A stretch of 64,000 nt of DNA from Daphnia carinata. Its lineage: Eukaryota; Arthropoda; Branchiopoda; Diplostraca; Daphniidae. The stretch spans positions 6,757,357 through 6,821,356 of the forward strand of contig NC_081340.1 of the NCBI RefSeq assembly GCF_022539665.2, read 5' to 3'. The number at the start of each line of letters is the position of its first letter. Positions within the stretch are counted from its first letter, which is position 1. Both the position numbers and the translations under genes were made by a program. Below, piece by piece: positions 1-11,400 of this stretch. The notes beneath the pieces are model-generated. The model saw nothing but the letters and a program-made list of their open reading frames with translations. It ran no database searches and was not told the origin of the DNA.

Positions 1-3000
1 CAACGGAATTAATGCCGCCTATTTTTTTTAAACCTTATTATAAAGCGAATGGAAATGGAGCATGTCTTTTGTCAACGACATTTTTTTTTTTTTTGCAGGA
101 GACAGTCTATATGAAGAATGGAACAAAATGTTGAGGCACCACACACAGAGTATCACTCGAGTCTGGATGTCTTTTTTTTTTGTCCAGGTGTAATCCGAAT
201 GGATCAGCGGTACATTTTCTTTCCCTTTTTCTAACACATGAATAACTCAAACTCTCTCCAAACAGTCATCGTCAGTCACCTATAGGAAACGAAACACAAG
301 CGTTGCCGGACTCATTCGTCAAGTCGGGCCCAACACGGGTTGACAGTAGTGAAAAGAACGTCCTTTTCTTTTTTACGTCTCTAGAATTTCTAAAATTGTA
401 TAAAGACGTTTTAAATAGAAGAGTAATTGTCGTAGGTTTAAATTGTTAAGCCTCTTTCCGACAAGTTGTTCATTTTCAGATGATTATTTACGTTGAGAGC
501 AATTAATGTAGTTGAGAAATCACTAGGACAATTGAAACAAATTTAATAATAACATTCCAAAAATGCGTTTTAACTTGGAAAAAAAAGACGTGAATAGAAA
601 AAAGAGTCATCACGGTTTGATGCGCATTTCTATTTAAAAATAAAAAAAAAGGTTTCAGCAATGTGATCTCTTCGTCACACTCGGCTTAAACGTGCCGTTG
701 TTCCTCCTCCCTTAAAAAAAAAAGATATTACATTTTTTTTTTCCCCTTCCGTTAAAAAAAAAAAAATTCCGGCGTGAATGACAACACGATGACACGTCAG
801 CACAATCTCGAGAGGCGGAACGGCTTCGTCCTCCCGACAAGGATTTTTTTTTTTTAACCCAACAGAGTTTAAAAAAAAAAAAAAAAAGGGAATTAAGAAA
901 GACTGGTTTGTGTAATGTTCGAATTAAGGAGAGAGGTGGGAGGAGGTCTTTCAGGTGTGTTTACTCATGTCCTCCGTAGTTGGCACCAGAAAGAATATAC
1001 AAGCATTAAAAAAAAAAGAGAGAAAGATTTACATCCAAAAGAGTAAAAAAAAGATACTTGACAAAAAAAAATATGAATGTCAAACTGTTTTTTTTTCTGA
1101 TTGTTACACACACGCATAAATAAAAAAAAAAACGTGTCGGCATTTTTTTTTTCTTCAATCTTTGATTCATTGACTTGTCACCTGTTGTGCATTTAAACTA
1201 GGAGAAATGTTGAAATGTATAAAAATGGACAGGATCGGCGTGAATGAAGAAAGAAATTAAGAAGAAACGGTCAAATTATCTCAACCCAAACTGTCCAATG
1301 TTGAAGAACTTTAACAGGAAAAAAACAAGTTCGTCTCAAGTGGCCCTTTTTTTTTAAATTTTATTTCTTGTTCTTTTTCATTGTCTAGCCTAAAATAAGA
1401 GTATTTTATGTAGACAGAAAGAGCTTCTCGTGTCAACGGGCGATGGGTCCAGCCGCAGCAACAACTCATTTTTTAAAATCAAAATAACGACATTAAAAAC
1501 AGGGGTAAAAAAAAAAAAATGTCGTTTAGAATTCTTTCATGAGTTGATGATGGCGGGTCGTGAGCTTGATAAATTTCTCAACCATTTTTCAAGTTTTGGC
1601 CATCATGCGTGCAAAAACAAAAAATGTTTCAACAAAATTTTGGGAACGTTTTCGTTAAAAGATGCAACCCGAAGAAAAGAACTGGCTTTTTCTTTCTGTT
1701 TTGTTTTTTAAGTGTGTCTTATAACTGTATGCAAAATAGACGGGGGGATACAACGACGATGGGGCTCGTGCTTTGATGTCGCCAACAACCGGATCTCAAA
1801 ATGGCGGTGAAAGGTTCGATCGCGTACGTTGCGAAAAAACGCCCCCCAGAAGGTCCGAAGTGAAAACATTTAAAAATAAATCCATTTCTCAATCAAGTAG
1901 TCCCCCCCCCCCGTGAAAAATGATCCTCTAACAACACGAAAAAAGAGAACACTTGTAACACTAATGAGCTGTAAAATGCGGATGATAAATCCTTGTGAAA
2001 TCGCAGGGACAAAAATGTTTGAAAATAGATCAACACATAATAATAATAATAAAAAAAGGACCTGTCGAGTCAGTGAGATTATTACATCGATGCAGGATGG
2101 GACATCCGGGAAAAAGCAATAGAGGGGAACTGGACTGCACCTGGAACTATTACGATTTAATGGACTGTATATAAAAAAAACTAATTTCTATTTATAAAAT
2201 CAAAAAAAAAAAAAAAAACCTCTCGGGGACATTATTTGATCAAATGCTCTTTTTATTCCGGTTCTCAACAGTTTTTTGGACAAATCGGTCACGCTGGACG
2301 CAAGCAAAGAAAGAAGTTTTTCTATTTTTAAAGTTACTTATCTAACGTATACATACAGACGAGTGCTTTCGAAAAAGAATGCGTTTCCTTTTTGAGCTTA
2401 TCAGTGAAACTCCATCGACCATGTCCATTAAACAAACCTGCTCATTTGAGAAATTAACCTCGAGATGATGAAGGGGGGGATTCAGGCTCCTTATTATTAC
2501 ACCAACATTCAAATCTACCCCTGCATTTCCAAAATTCAAAAAGGCGGAAAAACCATCTCCAACGTGTATATGCCTTGCTTTTTTTTTTTTTTACCTGACA
2601 CTTTTCAATCTAGTGATGTGCTCTTTTATCATTAAGTTTGATCTCCTTTTGTTTGCTTTCACTTGGGCTCCTACGCTATCTACATGTACTTGTCGGCTCT
2701 CTTTCCCACGATTCACAGTTGTCCGCTTAGATTACAACTGTCGGATCAATACGATTAAAAGAAGCAACTGGTTTTATTTATTATTTTTTTTTTTTTTGTT
2801 TCGGAATTTTATTATTATTATTATTACCGTACCGTTTAAATAATTTTCCCATTTGGTTACCACAATTTTTCCGGCTGTGCAGAAGGACCAAAAACAATGA
2901 ATAGGGAAGGGTGTGTTTTTTTTTTTTCTAAAAACAACTTTTTTTTTTAAAGAAGATGGAATGATGGAAATTCAACGTTTGAAATGTTCAAGTCCAGTTC

Positions 3001-3070
3001 TGTCTACCGATTAATTGGTGGCGACCAAGTGAAATATTACCGACAGCTTAATCGCCAGAAGAGAAAAAAC

Positions 3071-3787
3071 CTGGTCCTTTAAGGTAACCCCCCAATCAAC
3101 CGTTAGGCTATCATTCAACATGACACGTGAAAAACAAAAGAGCTTCGTCTTTAACTTCAACACGAATGCGAGAGGAAAAGTAAAAAGACGGAAAAAAAAA
3201 CAACGCACATGTCCAGCTGCTGGAGAGCCTCATTAAACTTGCATCCACCGTGAAACCTACCCCATCCAGATCTCTAGTAAAATTTTGAAATGGGAAAAAA
3301 ACAAAACAAGAGGTTGCAGAACACCATGCAAGAAGAAAAACGAGAATCAAAACGAGCTCCCCAAATTGTGGTACATTTTGTCACGTCCTTTCCAATCCAT
3401 TCGTTTTGTTGTTTTTTTTTCCTCTTTAATCCAAAAAAGGCGATGACGCTTTGCAAAATATCATATATCTAGCTCATTATTTGTTATCAGACTGCCTTTT
3501 TTTTTTTCAACAAAAATAGACAGACATATAATACTTAACCGTAAATGGAATGAAACCGGCCACCTTTAACGCAAGTCTAATTATTCAAAAAAAAGGGTCT
3601 TGGGGCTTTCTAGTAACTGGATACGCGGATCAAATGCACAGAATAAAAGAATAGGAAAAAAAAAAAAAAAAGAAAAAGAGATAAATACTACGTACTAGCT
3701 GATCGAGTTTTGCTGATAAGGTCGTCCGGGATTCTTTTCCTCCATTCGCTTTTGTCACGCGGTACCAGTTGGGGCCCTCAAAGATTT
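3071..3787 (-). CDS. Possible fragment of an unidentified gene: three phase-compatible exons
   Basis: Three minus-strand segments, 3696-3787, 3209-3273 and 3071-3107, are each bounded by AG on the 5' side and GT on the 3' side. They join in phase (phase 1 in, then 0, 2 and 0) without a stop. The joined peptide is about 64 residues, contains the words FEGPNWYRV, FNEALQQLD and VDWGVTLKD, and has a composition more like real protein than like the homopolymer-derived frames around it. I do not recognise the family. No start codon exon was found, and the last exon either splices further left or reads through to a stop at about 3011. The chain was picked from several possible splice sites, so chance is a serious alternative. 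Confidence 0.2.
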
Positions 3788-3793
3788 CTGGAG

Positions 3794-3817
3794 CACACAC
3801 ACACACACACACACACA
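3794..3817. repeat. (CA)12 microsatellite
   Basis: Twelve uninterrupted CA units. On the minus strand this is a TG tract ending in a CAG acceptor just before the exon-like segment 3696-3787. Confidence 0.95.
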
Positions 3818-5447
3818 GGTACACTGGAGGACAACATGCACTTTTCGACTGTAACTGTCGAATATGAAAACTATTTCATTTTTCTTTTGTTTTTTTTTTC
3901 TTTCTCTCCCTCCTGGAATTTTTGTTTCGAGAAAATGGATAAAGATATTTTGTTCTTTTTTTCTTTTCGTCCCCCGTCCCCTTCATCCGCATTCATTTTT
4001 TTTTTTCGTGTACAGCGTAATGGAGAAATAAATCGATGCCATTGGCCCGGAACGGAGTCCCCATCAGAAGAAGGGAGGAGAGGAGAAAAAATCGGTGACG
4101 CGTTCAAGCCAAATTCCTACGAATCATTCCATTCAGTTGATGTCTGGAACGGTCACAAAGTTTATGAAAAGAAGTCTTTTTAGAATTTTTTTTCTTTTAA
4201 AGACTCGACAGTGTCCAGGATCGTTTCTTCCTTTCGCCTTAAAATCTCTCATCACAAACAAAAGATGAAGAAGTTTTAAATAAAAATCTTCTTTTTTCCA
4301 TTGAAATTGGTGGAAATGTTGGGCGCGCGCGCGTTAGTACGAAAGATCATCTGGAATATAATATTCATCCGTTATATCATTTTTTTTATTATCAATATTT
4401 TTTTTCTATTGAGGATTTCTCTTTTTGTTGTGGGAAAAAAAAAAAGACGATGATGTTGTTGTTGTTGTTGTGTTCCTCCACCTACTCCAGAGCCATAGAC
4501 GCAAAAACTTCTTTTCAAGATGCTCAGTGGCGCTTGTTGCTTCTGGTACGCTGACGATGCGCGATCGCCTTTTAAAGAAGAAGACCCTCTTTTGGTATGT
4601 GTGGTTTTGAACATGGGCTATGTGTATGCTGTACGTCTATGATATTCATGCCACCGTCATCCTCCTTGCGCACGACTCTTTTCATATTTCTTTTTTTTTT
4701 TTTCCTTTTTCTTGAAGTAGCGACCAGATGTGAATTATGGACCGGAGCTCGTCAACTTGAGGGAAAAAACCCTACCGCGGCTAGACCCATCCACCTCGTT
4801 GCCTCCCCCCAGTCTTTTCTTTCTATCTGCAAACCTAAAAAATAAAAAGAGAAATAAATAAGAAGCGCATACATTTCGGTGTGTTAAAGGTGAACATTGT
4901 CTTTTTGTTTTGTTTTTTTGAATAATTTTCCATATCCGGATCAGTCCAGTGGAGAAGTTCCAATCTCTGTTGCACCATCGATCCATTCGTCAAAATAATA
5001 GCTCCGGTTGGTAACAAACAAAACCTTTAGTCCCTTCTTTCATTCCTAAAAAAAAAAATTCAACAACAAAACAGTTGGTGCACATATTCACAGTATGGCT
5101 CGTCATAAAAGTCTGGCAACAGTGAAATTCATTTCTGCACAGCCTCTGTTCTTTTCTTTCTTTCCTGTTTCTTTCAATTTAATGCACCTTTTTTTTTCTT
5201 TTTTTGAATATTGCGTTTGCTACAAAACAGCATTCTTTTCGCATTGACCTCCCAACAGCTTTTTCTTTAAACCAGTGGCCAACAGCCAAATAAACAAAAC
5301 ATGTCCGCCAAGGTTCATCAATGACAAAATGTCAACGACAATCCATTTTTTTTTTCCTCTTCGGAATTCACTTAGCTGGAAAATGAATGTATTGATCGCT
5401 CATCCGTTTCTTTTCATTTCACTCGCCCTTTTCCCTTCTCTTAAAAG

Positions 5448-8400
5448 TCATTTCCTTAAAGAGTCTTGATCCTCCTCAGTGGAGGCCACCGTTGCCGTCT
5501 CTCTTTCCTTTTCATCTTCTTCTTCTTCTTTTTCTTCTTCGTCCTTCTTTTGCTTTTTGACAGGTTCCTGTCTCGTTTCTCGCCCAGAGGCTTCTTCTTC
5601 TTCTTCAATTTCATTGATGATCCTGACCTCTTCCACTTCCGTTTCCGACGACTCGGAATCCGATTCCTCCGCTACCGGCTGCTTCACATCCTCCTGCATG
5701 GGCTCGATCGGCTTAGCCCACGGCTTCTCCGCCTTTATGTCAGTTTAAGTTCATTTTATTACAATTTTTATTACCAAAGACGAAATAGATAATAATAAAA
5801 AAAACAACACGAAATGACTAATAGATAAAAATCTGGAAAAGAAAATGGACGCCACTGCCATCTAGCGATGAGAAAAATTCAAACTACTCACATTGGGGTC
5901 CTTGGCGATGGCCTCGACTTTTTTGCGGTACAAGTCGTAGACAAACGTGGCCATCTGTGGCATATCGTTGATGACCATAACTGCATCCGTATCCGGCTCT
6001 TCAGCAGAGAGCCTCTCTGTCCGGTAGGTCTCGTCCGGCAGCAGTCGCAGGTCAGTAGGTCGTTGCAGGAGCAACCGGAAGGCTGGCGTCAGTTCGAAAC
6101 AGTTGGCGAACAACGAGGCTCTGGCAAAGACGTAGAGGCCAAGACGGGCACGCGACGTGGCCACCACCAGACGTCGGACGTCACGTAAATGACCGACCGC
6201 TCTGGTACGCACGAGCGACAGTAGAATGTAATCGTTTTGTTGACCCTAAACTCGGCATTTCGGTTGACCACGAAAAACATGAGATAAGAAAGAAAAGAAC
6301 AAGGACAACACGTCCGTGTGAGTTTTCGTTAAAAGAAGAATTCTGCTTCATCGGAGATGGAACGCAAGTTGATGGATGGGTGTCTAATAAAATACCTGGT
6401 ACTTGTCAACGGTATCAATCTTGCTGGGCTTGCCGATGAGCGGGTTGTTGGCGCAACGAGTGTTGACCACATCGCGGATCAGATGTTTCTGTCCATTGTA
6501 CGTGGTCAAGATGGATATCTTCTCGGCCGGATAGCCGAGCAATCTCATGTACATAAAGACGGCCACGACATACTCGGCCTCGGCCAAATTCTGGAAAAAG
6601 TAAGGATTGGGCTCGGATTCTCCGACGCCCTGGAAGTCGTCGACGTTGATCAATTGGAAATCGTAAACGAATCCGGCGTTGGCCACGCGATGCTCGGGCC
6701 CGTTCGTAACATGCTCGAGATTGCCCAGCTTCTTGTAACGCCACTGATAGAGCGAGCAGAGACTCGGCCTGGCACGTCCCTGAGCGTCGAGATCGATGGT
6801 GGGCACGCCGAGACGTACGACGCGCGTGAAAAGCGACTGTTCCATATTCGAAAACTTTTGGAACGCCATGTTCTTGATGACGGGTGGAAGCTGGTGGTGA
6901 TCGCCAATCATGATCCAGCGCTTGAGCCGGTTGAATCCGTCCTGTGGCGTCTGCAGCAATAGCGGAATGAAGGTCTCAATCTCCAGGATCTGGGCAGCTT
7001 CTTCCATCAAGATGTTATCGTACTATGATGGATTAGATTTTAACAAAAAAAAAAGAAAGAAAAGAAAGATAAATAAATAAATAATAATCATTTTTTGCCT
7101 GAAAATTCCCACAAAAAGACGCACAAGGCAAAAGTTTAACGTTGCTCACCTTGAAGCCCAATTCGACTAACTCTCTGCGCTTGAGGGCCGCATGCGTACA
7201 GGTCATGGCTATGATTTTGGCCTCGCGGACCAGCAGGTACCGCGATCGATCAAGTCCGCTTCGCAATAGCTCAAAAGCGCGGAACTCTTCCAATTGACTG
7301 AAAATCTTGCGAATGAATCGCCAGCAGCCATCGGCGATTTCCATATCCTCGACGTAACTGCGGCCCTTGAAAATGGGCTGCGGCGCATCGTCGAAGAACT
7401 TGGCAAACGGGAAAAAGCGGCCGACATCCTCGACGGCCACTTCGCTGCTCTTGTCACTTCTGACGCTAGCGAGGTATTCCTCCCACCGGGCCAGAATGTG
7501 CAGACGGAAAAAGTGGCCAGCTGTCTCGCATGTGTAGGCCACATCACCGGCGACTCCCAGGGATTGCTGCAATCGCTGAACATGATCCAGAAGCTCTAAA
7601 CGCTTGGCCAACACGTAATTGACACGACCGTATCGGCTAAAGTCCTTCTCCGTTTCCAGTTCCTCCTCACCGTGACCCATACGGAGCAAATGGCGCTCGT
7701 CGATGTCTAGCGCCATAATTTTCTCAAACAGTTGGTTGAGTGCCATGTTGGAATGAGTGACGATTAGCGTCCGCTGCTCGGGGAAGTTATGGTAGATGTT
7801 GGAGATAATCTGGACGGCGACATCAGTTTTACCCGTACCAGGAGGTCCGACCACCATTGTCAAGCCGGGCTGCATGCCCGAGCGGATGGCTTCAATTTGC
7901 GTCGGCGTAAAACGGACGGCATTCTTCTTAGGCTCGTTGAAAGGGTAAGGGCCACGGCTGGGTATAACGTGGGGTTCAACTAAAATATCTTTTCCTTGTA
8001 GATTGAAAGTTAACCGGAACGGTGGGACCAATTTCGTCGGCCCGTCTTGTCCCCCTTCATTTTCTGCCGCTTTTCCGCCTTCTTCATTAGTGCGGATTTC
8101 GTGGTCGGGGAAGCTTTCCTTCAAGTGAGCATAACTCAAGAACGTATCGTTGAAATCCAAGGCTGGAATCTGATTAGGCATTTTAGAGTAATGAGCTGCT
8201 CCTGGATCGCCGTAACCCAGAATGATGTCATGGAGCCACGCAGGGACAACGCAGTCAGTGTTCATTAAGTCTCGGATCGTTTCCAAAACAGCCTTAAAGT
8301 TGTTCTCCTTTGGTTTGCGTCGCATAAGGATATTGAACGAGTCGTAAACGTCTTCTCCATTTTGCGAAACGCGATCCATATCTAATTTGTACTGATTGCA

Positions 8401-11400
8401 ATCCAACCTAAAAAATGAATCATCAATCATTTCGTTTCCAATGCGAATGATGCAATTGAATTTCGAAACGTACCAAACGCGGAAAGTTCTCTGTCCACCC
8501 GGAATTTTCGGCCTGGGATCAGGCCCTTCTTCGATAATTCTTCCAAGGTGGTCCAGCATGCCCTCTACCTCACAACCTCGGACGTAGACCAAACCCACTT
8601 GGGGTACAAATGGCTCTCTGTATTTACACAAACAATGAAATGATTTTAATCTCAGATTATTTTTTTATCGATTTTTTTTCTTGATTAGAACAGGAAACCA
8701 TGGAATGCACACCTGAAATTAAAGTGAGTTCCGGGTGGGCCAGGTGGGCGAACGGTGAGAAGAAAGCATGCGTCATGTTTACGCAAGTTTTCCCACTCAT
8801 GCTTGACATCGTTGCGAACGTCGAGGATGACTGATACATCGGCTCGCACACGCGAAGGCTGTTTCTCGCCAATGTTTGGTTTGCCCACTTCGACAACGGA
8901 AAATGCAGTTATGGGCTGAGCCATCCTGGCCCATCCGCCAAACACTACACCACCATCCTCGCCCTTCCAGGGTTTCATCCGGAAGACAGAATCCTCAATG
9001 TCTTGTCGGATTTCATAGGTCGACTCGAGTCGAAACAGGTTAAAGTTCCGCAGCAGGTAATCGTGTAGCGTCAGGAATTGCAAATTGAGCTTGGGCAAGG
9101 CGAGACAGCCTTCACCTGAAAAGTACTCGGTCGGCACGATGTTCTCGTTCCAGATGATGTCCTCCGTCGGGTACAACGGCATTTCGTTCAACGCCTCCAG
9201 TTGTGAAGTGCGTCTTTCGTGACGGGAAATCTAAAATATATAAAGAAATGTCAAGAGTAAAAGTTCGAGTTCGGCTCGTATTTGAAATAATTTCCTTACC
9301 AAGAGTTCCATGAGAAATTGTTTATCCTTTTCGTCCTTGTCCGAATTATCCGGCGGCGGCAGGAGCTTGAGGTAAGCGGCCACATCTTGCAACACCGTCG
9401 TACTGGAATTAATGTACCGAATATTAAAATACTAAAAATCTTCCCAAGAAAATTAGAAACGAATAATTCCAAACCTGAGGCTCTCGAAGTGCTTCGTTAG
9501 AGCTTCACGCGTATTGATGCTGGCCACATTGGTCAGAGCGAACCGCCTCAATTCAGAGTATTTGACGAAGGCGGCCTTCTGCAGTGCCGTGATGCGATCA
9601 TAATGGAGCTGCATCATGTCGTGGTCTGTCAACGGATCGCCGGTTTGATCGTTGATTTCGAAACGGGCATAGAATTTCAGCATATCCAACAACTACATGA
9701 CAAGCACGAAAATAAAATAGAAAGAAACACGTATATAAATATTAAATTCTAAAATAAATAACTTTTAGATTTCCCGATCAAAGTTTGAAAATGAAATAAA
9801 GACGTGGAAATAAAACTAGACAACACAAACCGAATATCAATTTCCCCCATCCAGGTAAAAAAAAAGAAAGTAAAAAACAGAATTAATATTAATCCGAGCA
9901 AGCTATAAGCCTTTTTTTTTCACTATTTCGAAATTTGAGGATAGAAGAATAGTCCCACAATAAAAAAACATATATATAAGGCGAGGGAGGGGGGGGGGGG
10001 CGAACGTGCCCTTCCATTTGAATTTACCAGAAGCCTTGGAGAAAAAAAAAAAAAAAAAAAAAAAGAAAAAGAAAAACGACAAGCGTAGAACGAAGCGGCT
10101 GGAACGTGGCACACCTGGGCGTGTTTTCAGGAGAACAAAAACGCTCGTCATTTTTCCACCTCTATCATTTCCGCCGCCGGCTACAAGGTTACTGTAGTCG
10201 ACAGTGTACCACATTTCCGATTTTGCTGTGCCCAGACTGTACACACTCATTTTCATTTCTCCCCTCGTTCCGTCGTCTGTTGTTCACTAAGCGAGGGAGA
10301 GACAAGAAAAATTCCCCAATACTTTGTTCCATTCAAACCAGCAGCGAGTAACAGCACACGAAAACTGGTGCTTCAAGTGATTTGTTTCAATGTTCCAAAT
10401 CGCCAAAGATGCCATGACGTTTTGAAGATCTGCAGCTTCGTCCAGTGGCTTCGAAAGAGGAGCGATCTTGCGCCATCATGTCCGAGTGGATGGCCACACA
10501 ATTGCTTTTGCTGATCATTCAGTTGGCGTCATCAACAGCCTTAGAGAACCTGGAAAGTGAAGGACCTGTTGTGGGAAGTAGCAGTCACTGGATCCATGTC
10601 CAGAAATGCTGTCCAGAAGCCCACATGATGGTGGAAGTGGCCAGCAAAACGACGGCCACCACCCACGGCACTGGCTCCAAGTTTGAATGTCAGTTGCAAA
10701 ATGACACGGCCTTCCGGTGGGCGCCCGACTTCCTTGACGACCAGAACACGTTGCGAGCATTCGAAGGAAGTCTCGACGAAGAGAGTGTCGACTCTGATTT
10801 TAACATCACGAAATTTTGCATACCAAACGGGCCTTGCATCTCTGCCATCGTGGGTAAACCACAATGTGGACCGGTAAACATCTTGTTCTTCTCTTTCCAA
10901 TTTCAATTTAATAAAAAACTTGTCCTTTACAGTTTCGAGCATGGCCCATCTTTACGTACGCCGGTTTTCAAGAAGATTTACAGTTACGTCCATTCGGTGT
11001 CCTACGTCATGTGGTGGACAAGTTGGCTCAAGTTCCTCGTCACCACGAATATGCGCTGGATCAGTATTGCGTGGATGGCGTTAAACTCTTGGGCTCCGTA
11101 TCACATTACGGACATGGATTGCCTGACGGTGCCGAGAACACGAGCTGGGCACCGTTGTCTCCTCCATCCGATGGTCCTGTTTATTACGCTCTCATCTGCG
11201 AGCCAGGCCCGCTGGATGAGAGCGATTTTTTCGAAATGTTTGTGCGAGTCTTTTACCCCATCGGCTTAGGGGTCGGTCTTCTTGTATTGCTCACCCTAAC
11301 TGGAATTCATCTCGTTCTCAAAGAGTTGCGTGATCTGAGCGGGTGCATGCTCATTAGCCTCGTCGTTTCAATGATCGTCACTCTGACCAGCAATTTAATT

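Larger units (their letters stand above)
1..5447. other. Gene-poor region, low-complexity, no assignable gene
   Basis: This stretch is dominated by poly-A and poly-T runs of 8-18 bases, a few poly-C runs and short TAA/TTA repeats. No reading frame longer than about 160 codons occurs, and the longest ones translate homopolymers into Phe or Lys strings. It could be 3' UTR or long-intron sequence of a neighbouring gene. A few short segments flanked by good splice signals look exon-like (minus strand 3071-3787; plus strand near 4015-4183, 4479-4595 and 4725-4843) but I could not assign them to a family. AQR ends at 5448, so its 3' UTR probably occupies the right end of this interval. Confidence 0.6.

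Noticed and set aside
3710-4183. 157-codon plus-strand frame with Phe-rich stretches and a (CA)n-encoded Thr-His run
   Set aside because: Mostly translated microsatellite and poly-T. Only the segment after the acceptor at about 4014 is worth noting as a possible exon.
6357-6962. 201-codon plus-strand open frame
   Set aside because: Antisense shadow of AQR exon 11, which carries helicase motifs on the minus strand.
7033-8631. Single 532-codon reading of the AQR core as one exon
   Set aside because: Family alignment shows two introns inside it: 66 nt at 8408-8473, and a donor at 7149. Residues after GFK are intronic.
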